Position numbers and translations under genes: made by a program
Shown here: in pieces, positions 28,846 through 38,311 of the stretch
Numbering within the stretch: the stretch's first letter is position 1
Layout: each line of letters starts with the position of its first letter
Source: UBA1715 sp045615765
GTDB lineage: Bacteria > Bacteroidota > Bacteroidia > Bacteroidales > UBA1715
NCBI GenBank assembly: GCA_045615765.1
Contig: JAZLFM010000019.1
Coordinates: forward strand, 1-64,000
Reading direction: 5' to 3'
Length of the DNA stretch: 64,000 bases
The notes under the pieces: generated by a model
What the model was told of the DNA's origin: nothing
What the model saw: the letters and a program-made list of their open reading frames with translations, nothing else
Databases searched by the model: none

Positions 28846-29376
28846 ATGAAAATGACCATACGCAAAGCTATGCTTTCGCAAACACGAAGCAAATCTCCTG
28901 AAGAATTGAAAAAATATTCCGCACAGGTTTGCAACGCAATCGAAACAAACGAACGATTCCAAAAAGCAGACATAATCCTTTGGTTTTGGTCATTACCAGA
29001 CGAAGTACATACACACGACATTATTCAAAAGTGGGCTCAAGAAAAAAATATCCTATTACCAAAAGTTGTTGGTGAAAAACTTGAATTATATCAATTTACA
29101 GACATCAATTCTATGGTCGTAGGTGAATTTGGAATTAGCGAACCAACAGGTGAAATTTTCACTGATTATAAAAAAATAGATCTTTGCATAATTCCTGGGC
29201 TTGCATTCGACAAAGAAGGCGGAAGAATGGGACGCGGCAAAGGTTTTTATGACAGATTTCTACCACAAACGAACTGTCACAAAATGGGAATATGTTTCCC
29301 GTGGCAAATTGTCCCTAAAATCGATTGCGCACCTTGGGACATCCGCATGGACGAAGTTGTTAGCTGTAAATTGTAG
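28846..29376 (+). CDS. 5-formyltetrahydrofolate cyclo-ligase
   Basis: This 176-residue protein has the family hallmark GRMGRGKGFYDRFL (about residue 125) and the preceding IIPGLAFDKEG. The enzyme converts 5-formyl-THF to 5,10-methenyl-THF with ATP, returning a storage form of folate to the one-carbon pool. An in-frame ATG two codons downstream (28852) is an alternative start. It follows the purC terminator, so it needs its own promoter; none was clear. The next gene starts 8 nt downstream. Confidence 0.94.
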   Translation: MKMTIRKAMLSQTRSKSPEELKKYSAQVCNAIETNERFQKADIILWFWSLPDEVHTHDIIQKWAQEKNILLPKVVGEKLELYQFTDINSMVVGEFGISEPTGEIFTDYKKIDLCIIPGLAFDKEGGRMGRGKGFYDRFLPQTNCHKMGICFPWQIVPKIDCAPWDIRMDEVVSCKL

Positions 29377-29384
29377 GCAATTAA

Positions 29385-30077
29385 ATGGCTAAAAAATCCA
29401 CAAAGAAGGGGAAATCTACAAGTAAGAGGAAAAGCAAGAAACATACGAACTTGCTTCCTTTTTTTCTTGCTTTAATTGTGATAGCAACCGGCGGAGCTGG
29501 CTATTATGGTTGGAAAAATTTTTCCGAAGATGATTCAACTATTCAAACACAAGAAATCCCCCCAATATGCAAAAACACTAACCAAAATTATGGTAAAGCT
29601 GTTGATTCATGTGCTAGAATATTCAACATTTCCCCAGCATATCTCAAATCGCTTATTTGCCTTGAATGTTCCGGAAAGACAGGCAACTTGAAACGATACG
29701 AAAGACATGTCTTCAAAAGGCTAAAAGCTGTACGTGATGGAAAATCAGAAAGCTACGAAGGCATAACAAAATCGATGATAGCCGACGCAAACGACGATGC
29801 ACTAAAAAATCTTGCCACATCGTGGGGGCCATTCCAAATTATGGGATACAAATGTTTACATCTTGACATACACGTTGCTGATTTACGAGGTACAAATACA
29901 GTATATTGGAGCGTAAAATGGATTGCCGAAGAATATGGACATCTTTTACACAGCGGAAGATATAAAGATGCATTCCATTATCACAATACGGGAAGAACAT
30001 TCCCGGCAAACGGAATCCCAACAACATACGATAAAGAGTACGTGCCAAACGGATTACACTATATGCAGTTTTTCTAA
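29385..30077 (+). CDS. Membrane-anchored lysozyme-like protein
   Basis: This 230-residue protein has a very basic N-terminal tail (KKSTKKGKSTSKRKSKKH), one membrane segment (about residues 24-44) and a periplasmic domain. The domain shows a lysozyme-like pattern: a Glu in LICLECSGKTG (about 93), then SWGPFQIMGYKC (about 147), close to the WG-x-FQIMG signature of N-acetylmuramidase and SLT-type folds, and a late Tyr/Asn/Gly segment. A role in cutting peptidoglycan glycan chains is the likely reading. The exact family is uncertain. It is probably cotranscribed with the cyclo-ligase gene, and it converges with the macro-like gene. Confidence 0.75.
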   Translation: MAKKSTKKGKSTSKRKSKKHTNLLPFFLALIVIATGGAGYYGWKNFSEDDSTIQTQEIPPICKNTNQNYGKAVDSCARIFNISPAYLKSLICLECSGKTGNLKRYERHVFKRLKAVRDGKSESYEGITKSMIADANDDALKNLATSWGPFQIMGYKCLHLDIHVADLRGTNTVYWSVKWIAEEYGHLLHSGRYKDAFHYHNTGRTFPANGIPTTYDKEYVPNGLHYMQFF

Positions 30078-30087
30078 TAAACCTTAT

Positions 30088-30480
30088 TTACCGTTGTAAA
30101 ACCTCCCAAAATCCTTGAGGTAAAGAAATATTTTCAACAGAAACGGCATCAGCAAACAAAGGAGCGATATCTTCAATATGAAAGCCTGCTATTCCACAAC
30201 CAATGGGTGTTACAAGAAACTGTAAACCTGAATGTTCTTTTGCAAATAGAATAAATTCATCCACATACGGTTTGATTGTCTCTGGTCCACCTTGCATAGT
30301 TGGAATCGCATAGGATTTACCTTGTAAGCCAACACCTTGTCCCCAAACCGCTCCAAAATGTTCTAAAGCAGCACGAGCAGCACCTCCTCCATGCATACCG
30401 TGTAAATTACTACCAAACACAAAGATTTCGTTTTCTTGTAAATCAGAAATATGACGAGGGGTAACTCTATTACTTTCCAT
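30088..30480 (-). CDS. Stand-alone macro-like domain protein (A1S_2505 type)
   Basis: This 130-residue protein is a single domain with IFVFGSNLHGMHGGGAA (about residue 18), GKSYAIPTM (about 53) and TPIGCGIAGF (about 90). The order of these Gly-rich loops resembles the macro-domain-like A1S_2505 family. Macro domains bind ADP-ribose and related metabolites, and some remove ADP-ribose from proteins or nucleic acids. The same domain, clearly paralogous, forms the C-terminus of the VWA protein at 31.3-32.6 kb. It starts 23 nt after the stop of the Nudix gene, so both are likely one transcript. The ligand is not known. Confidence 0.75.
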   Translation of the reverse strand: MESNRVTPRHISDLQENEIFVFGSNLHGMHGGGAARAALEHFGAVWGQGVGLQGKSYAIPTMQGGPETIKPYVDEFILFAKEHSGLQFLVTPIGCGIAGFHIEDIAPLFADAVSVENISLPQGFWEVLQR

Positions 30481-30503
30481 ATTGATTCTTTTCTTTCACA
30501 ACA

Positions 30504-31235
30504 TTAAAATTCAAATTTCCCACCATCTTTTTTCAACTCTTCGTAGCGTTTTTTATTAAAGATATATTTAAAAGGAGAACGCCCTACTGAATTTTTCCTT
30601 GGAACAGATTCCACAGAACCATCTTCTTCATTATGTACTTCTGTAACTATATCTAAAGTGGTCATTTTCTTATAAAAATTCCGTCTATCGAAGGTGGTTC
30701 CAAGAATTTCTTCATATAAATGTTGTAATTCCGGCATAGTGAATTCTCGTGGCAGTAAGTCAAAACCTACTGGTTCAAAATAAATTCGTTCACGCAAATT
30801 CTTTAATGCCATTTTATAAATTTCCTCGTGATCAAACGCCAATGGTGGCAGTTCTGAGAGCGAGAACCATTTTGCACGAGCCGCATCGTCGCCACCAACA
30901 ACATCTTGTGTTTTTACCAAAGCTAAAAATGCAATTGTGACAACGCGACCACGAGGATCACGTTCGATACCAGAAAATGCACAAAATTGTTCTAAATATT
31001 CAAGTTGCAATCCGGTTTCTTCTTGTAATTCACGACGAGCGCATTGTTCCAATGTCTCATTCATTTTCATAAAACCGCCAGGCAATGCCCATTTCCCTTT
31101 AAATGGTTCTATGCCCCTTTCTATCAACAAAATGCGCAAACCTTCATTTCCATCATAACCAAAAACGACACAGTCTGTCGTTACTGACGGACGAGGATAT
31201 TCATAAGTATAAGGACCGTTTTCCATTGTTTTCAT
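30504..31235 (-). CDS. NrtR-like Nudix protein with C-terminal winged helix
   Basis: This 243-residue protein has an intact Nudix box (GGFMKMNETLEQCARRELQEETG, seen in two parts: GGFMKMNE and RRELQEETG, about residues 53-75). A C-terminal segment of about 80 residues (PREFTMPELQHLYEE, then FDRRNFYKKM) matches the winged helix of NrtR-type regulators. NrtR proteins bind ADP-ribose through the Nudix domain and repress NAD-metabolism or sugar genes; some keep hydrolase activity. Its neighbours here are two macro-like proteins, which may also handle ADP-ribose, so a common ligand is plausible. The regulated targets are not shown by the sequence. Confidence 0.88.
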   Translation of the reverse strand: MKTMENGPYTYEYPRPSVTTDCVVFGYDGNEGLRILLIERGIEPFKGKWALPGGFMKMNETLEQCARRELQEETGLQLEYLEQFCAFSGIERDPRGRVVTIAFLALVKTQDVVGGDDAARAKWFSLSELPPLAFDHEEIYKMALKNLRERIYFEPVGFDLLPREFTMPELQHLYEEILGTTFDRRNFYKKMTTLDIVTEVHNEEDGSVESVPRKNSVGRSPFKYIFNKKRYEELKKDGGKFEF

Positions 31236-31260
31236 AACTCTAGTTTATAAACGTCAAAAA

Positions 31261-31290
31261 GGAGACGAAAGATACAAATTTTTCGCCTCC
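31261..31290 (-). terminator. Terminator of the VWA gene
   Basis: On the minus strand a 10-bp stem with one G-U pair (31281-31290 with 31261-31270), 10-nt loop, then TTTTT. It lies 33 nt after the VWA gene stop and separates it from the Nudix gene. Confidence 0.8.
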
Positions 31291-31322
31291 ATAATGGTGT
31301 TATGATTATTGTTGTTTGAGAA

Positions 31323-32576
31323 TTAAATTATGTCTATGTTCTGAAAATCTATTACCGACCAAAATTCTGCAGGTAGCCATATATTTTCAATCCTTTGATT
31401 CACAACAGGTTCAAAGAATGGAGCTACTAAAGATGGAGAAAGTCCTGCACTGCCACAACCTATCGCTGTAACATAAAATCTTTTATCAGGATTTGATTTT
31501 GCATATTCTATAAATCGTTCTACACTTTGTTGTAACTGATTTAAACTATTTCCCACTGTTGGTATGGCATACGATTTTCCCTGCATTCCTTCGGCTTGTC
31601 CCATCACTGCACCAAAATTATTTACCGCAAAAGCCGAAGCACCGCCATTGTGATCACCATTCACATTACTACCAAAAACAAAGACTTCATCATCCAAAAG
31701 TTCCATAATATGTTGCGGAGTCGTATGTGAATGACCAAAAAAGTTTTCATTATGTCTCTTTCGTTGTTTGATTCGAAATACTCGACTCTCTTCTTCAGAC
31801 ATAGAATTCATTTTTGCAGACGCAATTCGCTCATCTTCATCCAACGCCATATAATGGCTCATTTTTGCCCTTCTTTCACGAGCCCACATTTCCCTCATTC
31901 CAAGATCACTTTGTTCAAATTGCAAAGCACTATCTATATTCAGGCCTTCCGCCGTTTGTTTCGCATCTATATTTGCACCAATAAAAGTAAAAACCCAACC
32001 GTCTTCTTTACGCGCTTCTATCAATTTGCAAATCATAGAATGGCTAAATTCTGTCGAAGCATTCTCCATTCCATCTGTGATAATAGTAACAAGAGCGGTA
32101 GAATTTTTCTCATTTTTTATTTTTTCGTACAATTCGGTAACCGTAGTCCCTATCGCATCATACAACGGAGTACAACCTCCCGGACGATATTGTTTATTTG
32201 TTATCACATAATTTGACGACAAAGGTTCATTCTTCAGCAAATACAAATTTCTTTCTGTCTGAAAAACATAAATAGAAGCAAAATGCTGTTGAGTTGAATT
32301 TTGTTCTTGAGCAAGTCTTATTGTTTGCAATGTTTCATTACACCCGTCTATTGTTTGACGAACAACCCCACTCATAGAACCACTCTCATCTAAAATAATG
32401 AGATTATAGACTTTTACCTTATCTAACTGATCGTTAGATTTATTTTTGGTAGCCTGGCCTTCTTGCTGTGTTGCTTGAGACATAAAATTCCCCAATTTAT
32501 GTTCTTCTACTGACTGTTGTGTAGTGTTGTTTCCCGACGGAAACATTGCATTCTTCAAATTCTTCAATAATCCCAT
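31323..32576 (-). CDS. VWA domain fused to a macro-like (A1S_2505-type) domain
   Basis: This protein of 417 residues (425 if the ATG at 32600 is used) has a disordered N-terminus, a von Willebrand A domain with a complete MIDAS (Asp63 in DESGSMSG, Thr in CTPLYDAIG, TDGMENAS), a charged linker rich in Arg/Glu/Met (about 210-275), and a C-terminal macro-like domain with VFVFGSNVNGDHNGGA, GKSYAIPTV and TAIGCGSAGL. VWA domains bind protein partners through a divalent metal; the second domain probably binds a nucleotide-type ligand. No signal peptide is visible, so it is cytoplasmic. The VWA region reminds one of TerY-like proteins. I know no described function for this fusion. The ATG at 32576 was preferred because its first residues are polar and regular. 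Confidence 0.82.
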   Translation of the reverse strand: MGLLKNLKNAMFPSGNNTTQQSVEEHKLGNFMSQATQQEGQATKNKSNDQLDKVKVYNLIILDESGSMSGVVRQTIDGCNETLQTIRLAQEQNSTQQHFASIYVFQTERNLYLLKNEPLSSNYVITNKQYRPGGCTPLYDAIGTTVTELYEKIKNEKNSTALVTIITDGMENASTEFSHSMICKLIEARKEDGWVFTFIGANIDAKQTAEGLNIDSALQFEQSDLGMREMWARERRAKMSHYMALDEDERIASAKMNSMSEEESRVFRIKQRKRHNENFFGHSHTTPQHIMELLDDEVFVFGSNVNGDHNGGASAFAVNNFGAVMGQAEGMQGKSYAIPTVGNSLNQLQQSVERFIEYAKSNPDKRFYVTAIGCGSAGLSPSLVAPFFEPVVNQRIENIWLPAEFWSVIDFQNIDII

Positions 32577-32868
32577 AAAGCAAATTTTAATGTTTAACAT
32601 TGATATTTTTTGTAATTATACCAACTAACTATTCTTTGTCAATAGTTCAATAAACAATTTGCGTATTTTTTACACTTGCAAATATATGAGTAATTTCAAT
32701 ACCAACAAATTGTTTTACGTATTTTTAACACAAAATAGTTCAATATATTGATTTTCAAGACAAAAGAATTTGATATATATTTCTCTCAATATAAACTATA
32801 CCATCCACTCCGATAATTAACCACCAACCATTTATCACTAATCACTAATCATTTATCATTTTAAATCG

Positions 32869-32876
32869 TATCTTTG
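32869..32876 (+). promoter_or_regulatory. -7 box TATCTTTG of the PKD adhesin
   Basis: A perfect TAnnTTTG element with only 7 nt between it and the ATG at 32884, implying a very short or absent leader. Confidence 0.6.
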
Positions 32877-32883
32877 ACACAAA

Positions 32884-35800
32884 ATGGCACGAATCATTAT
32901 CACATATCTATTATGTATTTTTTTCTTCTGCAGCTATGCTCAAGAATTTGATTTTGTTGCCGATAACACACAAGGCTGTTCGCCATTAAAGGTTGTGTTC
33001 ACTAACAACACCAAACCTATCCAAGATTATACATACGAATGGACTGTAGAACAAGGAAAATTTTCAACACAACAAGATAGCGTACAAAACACATACATAA
33101 ATCCTGGCACATACACCGTTACAATGAATGTGTTTGACAAAACAAAAAAACTGGTCACTAGCGTAAAAAAAGAAAAATACATTACTGTTTTCAATGATCC
33201 TGATGTACAAATAACAAGCAATAAAAATGAAGCTTGCGAAGATGACGAATTCAATTTTTCTATTGATAAACTAACAAGCGACACAACTATAGTTGCTTAC
33301 ACATGGATATTATCAGACGGAACTATTTATCAAACTCAAAATCCACCAGCTCACTCATTTGGTTTTGCCGATAAGTTTACCGTTTTTCTTTCTGTGCAAG
33401 ACGGTCATGGTTGTACAAACCGAGAACGGAAATCTATAACTGTTACAACATACGACGACTACCCTACACTTAGCTTCAGCCTTAATCAGTCACGAGCATG
33501 CGAGCCACAACTTGAAGTCGCATTTACAAATACCACAACCGACAATAGTATTTCAGCCTTCCATTGGGATTATGGAGATGGTAATAAATTCGATGGAAAA
33601 AATCCTCCTAATCATACATATAAAGGATATGGCTCCTATTACGCAAAACTTTCTGCAAGTTCCGAACATGGCTGCGTAGGCACTGTTCTTCGTTCTATAC
33701 AACTAATAGATTTTCAACCCAATATTGCAATTAACGACGAATATCCCGCAATACAATTTGTAAACACAAATTCTATAAATGCCTACAATCAGAGTTTATC
33801 TAAATATGGTTTCCCAAGTCAACAAAAATCAACGACTACACCCAAAACCGTATTTTGTCCTGGAGCAATAACATTTTCCGACGCCAGCAACACTACAAAT
33901 ATCTCTTGGCAATGGGACCTTAACGCTGACGGCAACATAGAATCAACAGAAAAAACATTCACCACTGAAATCCTTGAACCCGGAACGCATACAATAAAAC
34001 TTACCGTTAGCAATGGAGTTTGTACCAAAGAAATTGTAAAAGAGTTTTCTATAGAGAAAAAGTTAGAAATACAAGCGAAACCAACAGACGCTTTTTTTTG
34101 CCACTCACCCGCCAATGTTGAATACAGCGTAGAAAGCAATGTCGCAGAATGCTCGTTTTTATGGGAAATAAACGATACCCTTTACAATAAAGCTACATTC
34201 AAAAAAGCACAACACGAAGGGATATACTCCGCACAAGTTTATGCTATTTCACCTAATTTTTGTACCGCAACGCAAACTTTACAAAACAATGTTGAAGTTG
34301 CCACTCCTCACATATATACAGTAAGAAATGGTATTTTCGGAAATCCGAGAAGCGGTTGCGCACCTTTAGACGTTACTTTTTCCGCCCGATATAGCTACAA
34401 AACAGAACAAGACTCTATTGTCTCTGTAAAATGGGATTATCAAAACGACAACATATTCGAAGACCAAGATATTCTTTCTACAAAAGAAAAAGAGAAAGTT
34501 CTTTCACATACATGGACATACGATAATGAAGGTCTTTACACCTATAAAATAAAATTTGAGACGGCAAAAGGTTGTTCAGTACAGAATCTATTCACAAAAA
34601 CAGAAGACACCATAAGCGTTGGACGCGAGCCAAATCTTTCCTTCGACTACATTAAAGAAATCTGCGCAAGCGATCCTCTTCAAGTAGCCGTTTCATATAA
34701 TGGAGAAGATGAACGATACACAAGTAAATTCGACACTCTTACTCTTATTTTTACAGAAATAAATGGTTTTAATTTCTACACCTCATTATCTATCGAAAAT
34801 CCTATTCCACCTATCGCAGAAGTAACATTTTCGGATACCGTTGGAAGTCATATTCCAACATTTACAGTATCTGATAATGGCTGTTCCAAAACATATGATG
34901 ATCTTGACACCGTAGAAGTAAAAGGACCTATGGTATTCATACAATCATCTCCTGCATCTTGTACAACTCCATTCGATTACGATTATACCTTCAAAAAGAA
35001 CTATAGTTCAAATTCTTGGAAATGGTACATTCGAAAACAAGAAAATCCTGTTTGGCAAAATATTCCCGACAGCGACAATAAAGACAGCATACACATTGAC
35101 TACACCCTATACGGAGGCCGTGGATATTATTTAGTAATGGCAACAGCAGAAAATCCAGAAACCGGTTGTACTATGAGCGACAGCATAACAACTCATGTCA
35201 CAAATGTGTCTGGTAATTTTGAATTACATAAATATGAACCTTGCTTAGGAGACACTGCACAGTTTGTTATCTCACGAGAAGACAATCAAGATGTTATTTC
35301 CTGGACGTGGGTATATAATTGGAATGGCGTAAAAAAAGCATACACATTTGCAAATTTAGAAGAAGATTACATCTATCAACACTATCAAAAACAATATATT
35401 TTTGATACAGAAAACATTACATCTGTAACGGTAGAAGCACGCGACGAAAATGGATGTGTTGACACTATTACAAAACTTGTCACTGTATTCGAAGCCCATG
35501 CAGGATTTTTTGGTGACGTTCTATCCGACTGCATCCCATTCACGACAAACTTTACCGACACATCCAAATCGGAACATACTATCACAAAAAGAATTTGGAA
35601 TCTTGGTGATACACTTATAACCGAAGGAAATCAAACAAGTGTACAAATAGTAAACACGAAAAAGACAACAAAACGCGTTTCGCTCATCATTATTGACGAC
35701 CACGGTTGTCGTGATACTGCAAGTTTTGCAAATTATATAAAACCGGTAATACCGAACTCACAATTCATTGTTGCAAATCCCAAAGTATGTCTCGGACACG

Positions 35801-37680
35801 AAGCTAAATTCATACGAAATAGCAACACAGATGAACCAGGAAATAATCTTACACATTTTTCTTGGGACTTTGGAGACGGGAATATTTTCCAATCGGACAA
35901 AAATCCCAAAGACACAACAACACATACATATTCTTTAGAATCTGACAGTACCTATAGCATACAATTAACTGCATACTGCACTAGTCCAGAAGGGAATGAA
36001 TGTGTTGATTCTTCTACACAAAAAATAGACATAAAAGATGTCGGCGCGAAAATAAAAATACGAGATTCTGATCAATGTAAAGAACCTGGGCAAAAATTCA
36101 TTGTATATCTCGACAATACGATATACAATTCGAATATGCAAAACTTTTCTTGGTGGAAATTCGACGGAAGCGACTCTGTATATATAAGCAACAAGAAGAA
36201 TCTCCAAGTTGTCACTTTTGAAAACTACGGAGAACAATCTTTATTCCTCCATAGTGAAAGTAATTATTTTGGATGCGAGGATACGACCACATTTATTACA
36301 ATAAATGTAGCAGGATACGAAGCTGAAATGTTTACCGAAAAAGAAAACGCGTGCGTGCACGAGGACATTTCTTTCTTCTTAAAAGACACAGCCAATTTGT
36401 ATAGATATAATGCATATTGGGAATTTGGAGATGGCGAGTCTGTCCCACTCACAAACATTGAAACCATACATTCATACAATGCATTGGCACAAACCGAAAA
36501 CAACACATACAAAGTTCAATTCATTGTTGACGCAGAAGGTTGCAAGCCACGAGATATTTCAGCAAACATCACTATCTTCCCTGTAATTGCAGACTTCACA
36601 CGAGGAGAGAACGACCTCGATACTATTGGCTGCGCACCATATCAAATTACATTGCACAACACATCGGTTGCAGGAGATGGCGCTACATATCTATGGGATT
36701 TCGGAGATGGCACAACCTCAACAGAAAAAAATCCTACTATAACTATAGATAAAGCAAATCTTGCACAACCTATCAGCCTAAGTGTAAGCTCAAATATTTG
36801 TAACGACACAATACGAAAAAACGTCACGACCTATCCATACGCCGACATAACAATAGATATAGACTCTGTTCTCTGTGTAGGGGAATCTATTAGTGCTAAA
36901 GCAACTGGAAATTTCAACAGCGTACAATGGAAGCCAAATGAATTATTTACAGCTCCACATGCACCTGAAACTAATGTGAACATACAAAAATCACAATATA
37001 TTTACATTACAAGCTGGTCAAACAAAAACTGTAAAAATACCGACAGCATATACGTTTACGTACAACAAAGACCTCACTATTACGGTGCGCCAGATTCGGT
37101 ACTGATTTATTATACCAGCGACAGCACAACAGAATATGCAAAGAAAACCACAAACAACCTAATTGTCGGACAAATTTACAATGTAAACGCAACAGAAACA
37201 GAAGGTATAAACTATTCTTGGAGTCCTGCGACATACATTTCTTGCACCGACTGTTCCAATCCAAACATAGATTTAACTTGCGGAAACGGAACAACACAAG
37301 ATTGTTTTGATTTTCCAGAATTCATAAACTACACAATTTCAATGACAGACAGTCTCGGATGTTTTTCTGAAGATACTACAATACATTTCAACATTATACT
37401 CGATACGAAAATCGCAATGCCAGAAGCATTCTCTCCGAACAATGACGGGCATAATGATATAGCCTACGTACGTGGTTGGGGCGTACGAGAATTCATTGAA
37501 GTAAAAATATACAACCGCTGGGGACAAGTCGTGTTCGAAAGCAACGACATGAATATTGGTTGGGACGGCACTTTCAAAGGCGAACCACAAGGAATGGACA
37601 CGTATGCTTACACAATAAAAGCTATCAATACAAAAGGAGAAGAAATTTTTACCAAGGGATATATTACCTTAATACGCTAA
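32884..37680 (+). CDS. PKD-repeat surface protein with CHU_C sorting domain
   Basis: This 1598-residue protein starts with a signal peptide (MARIIITYLLCIFFFCSYAQ). PKD-type modules follow along the chain, marked by WDYGDGNKFDG (about residue 228), WDFGDGNIF (about 996) and WDFGDGTTS (about 1272), with Cys pairs near module ends. The C-terminal about 90 residues form a CHU_C domain (AMPEAFSPNNDGHND, IYNRWGQVVF, GWDGTFKG, YAYTIKAI), the type B cargo signal of the type IX secretion system. It is presumably exposed on the cell surface and may bind polysaccharide or neighbouring cells. The gene is monocistronic and converges with the thiamine operon (1-nt gap). Confidence 0.93.
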   Translation: MARIIITYLLCIFFFCSYAQEFDFVADNTQGCSPLKVVFTNNTKPIQDYTYEWTVEQGKFSTQQDSVQNTYINPGTYTVTMNVFDKTKKLVTSVKKEKYITVFNDPDVQITSNKNEACEDDEFNFSIDKLTSDTTIVAYTWILSDGTIYQTQNPPAHSFGFADKFTVFLSVQDGHGCTNRERKSITVTTYDDYPTLSFSLNQSRACEPQLEVAFTNTTTDNSISAFHWDYGDGNKFDGKNPPNHTYKGYGSYYAKLSASSEHGCVGTVLRSIQLIDFQPNIAINDEYPAIQFVNTNSINAYNQSLSKYGFPSQQKSTTTPKTVFCPGAITFSDASNTTNISWQWDLNADGNIESTEKTFTTEILEPGTHTIKLTVSNGVCTKEIVKEFSIEKKLEIQAKPTDAFFCHSPANVEYSVESNVAECSFLWEINDTLYNKATFKKAQHEGIYSAQVYAISPNFCTATQTLQNNVEVATPHIYTVRNGIFGNPRSGCAPLDVTFSARYSYKTEQDSIVSVKWDYQNDNIFEDQDILSTKEKEKVLSHTWTYDNEGLYTYKIKFETAKGCSVQNLFTKTEDTISVGREPNLSFDYIKEICASDPLQVAVSYNGEDERYTSKFDTLTLIFTEINGFNFYTSLSIENPIPPIAEVTFSDTVGSHIPTFTVSDNGCSKTYDDLDTVEVKGPMVFIQSSPASCTTPFDYDYTFKKNYSSNSWKWYIRKQENPVWQNIPDSDNKDSIHIDYTLYGGRGYYLVMATAENPETGCTMSDSITTHVTNVSGNFELHKYEPCLGDTAQFVISREDNQDVISWTWVYNWNGVKKAYTFANLEEDYIYQHYQKQYIFDTENITSVTVEARDENGCVDTITKLVTVFEAHAGFFGDVLSDCIPFTTNFTDTSKSEHTITKRIWNLGDTLITEGNQTSVQIVNTKKTTKRVSLIIIDDHGCRDTASFANYIKPVIPNSQFIVANPKVCLGHEAKFIRNSNTDEPGNNLTHFSWDFGDGNIFQSDKNPKDTTTHTYSLESDSTYSIQLTAYCTSPEGNECVDSSTQKIDIKDVGAKIKIRDSDQCKEPGQKFIVYLDNTIYNSNMQNFSWWKFDGSDSVYISNKKNLQVVTFENYGEQSLFLHSESNYFGCEDTTTFITINVAGYEAEMFTEKENACVHEDISFFLKDTANLYRYNAYWEFGDGESVPLTNIETIHSYNALAQTENNTYKVQFIVDAEGCKPRDISANITIFPVIADFTRGENDLDTIGCAPYQITLHNTSVAGDGATYLWDFGDGTTSTEKNPTITIDKANLAQPISLSVSSNICNDTIRKNVTTYPYADITIDIDSVLCVGESISAKATGNFNSVQWKPNELFTAPHAPETNVNIQKSQYIYITSWSNKNCKNTDSIYVYVQQRPHYYGAPDSVLIYYTSDSTTEYAKKTTNNLIVGQIYNVNATETEGINYSWSPATYISCTDCSNPNIDLTCGNGTTQDCFDFPEFINYTISMTDSLGCFSEDTTIHFNIILDTKIAMPEAFSPNNDGHNDIAYVRGWGVREFIEVKIYNRWGQVVFESNDMNIGWDGTFKGEPQGMDTYAYTIKAINTKGEEIFTKGYITLIR

Positions 37681-37681
37681 T

Positions 37682-38305
37682 TTAGCATAGTAAAGAAAGA
37701 AATTTACGACACCTATCCACCAAGACATTTCTTTCCGAGAAAGAACTAATCTTACCCCAAAATCCCCCTAAAACAGCAATGCCCGCAAAGCCTAATTCAC
37801 GTACTATTGGAACTTGTTCTATAGATACTCCACCCAACGCATACACTTTATTTTCAAATAACCCCTGTGCACAAGCTTTTTCCAATTCCGATTTCGTAAA
37901 TGCTGCTCCATAGCCCTCTTTTGAAATACTATCAAAGATAGGGCTAAGAAACACATAATCATAGCGAGAAGCATATTGCTCCACTTCCTGAATAGAGTGA
38001 CAGGAACAAGATTTAGTAAATGCTCTTTTTTTACATTCTTCATTAAACCAAACCGGAACAGTAGGATTTCTTTTATTTAAATGTATTCCACCTAAAGAGA
38101 ATAATCGAGCAAGATCATGATGATCATGCAAAACTATCCTATCACGGTATGGTAAATCTATCTGCTCAATCCAATTTGCAATTTCCTGACTATCGGCATT
38201 CGGTTTACGAAGATGCAAACGTTCTAAACCATTGGCAAATAAAAAATTTACCAGAGAGGTCTCTTCCTCAAAGAAATCTGGACGAGTTATTACAACAAAA
38301 TGCAT
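37682..38305 (-). CDS. ThiE/TenI-like thiamine phosphate synthase paralogue
   Basis: This 207-residue protein is a small TIM barrel related to ThiE: LHLRKP (about residue 29), VLHDHHDLA (about 58), IHLNKRN (about 74), FLSPIFDS (about 121) and ALGGVS (about 156). It is the last gene of the thiamine operon and a second ThiE-type protein next to the more regular one at 40959-41570. TenI-type paralogues can act as thiazole tautomerases rather than synthases; the Bacteroidota operons often end with such a protein. The exact activity cannot be decided by eye. Confidence 0.8.
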   Translation of the reverse strand: MHFVVITRPDFFEEETSLVNFLFANGLERLHLRKPNADSQEIANWIEQIDLPYRDRIVLHDHHDLARLFSLGGIHLNKRNPTVPVWFNEECKKRAFTKSCSCHSIQEVEQYASRYDYVFLSPIFDSISKEGYGAAFTKSELEKACAQGLFENKVYALGGVSIEQVPIVRELGFAGIAVLGGFWGKISSFSERNVLVDRCRKFLSLLC

Positions 38306-38311
38306 ATAATC

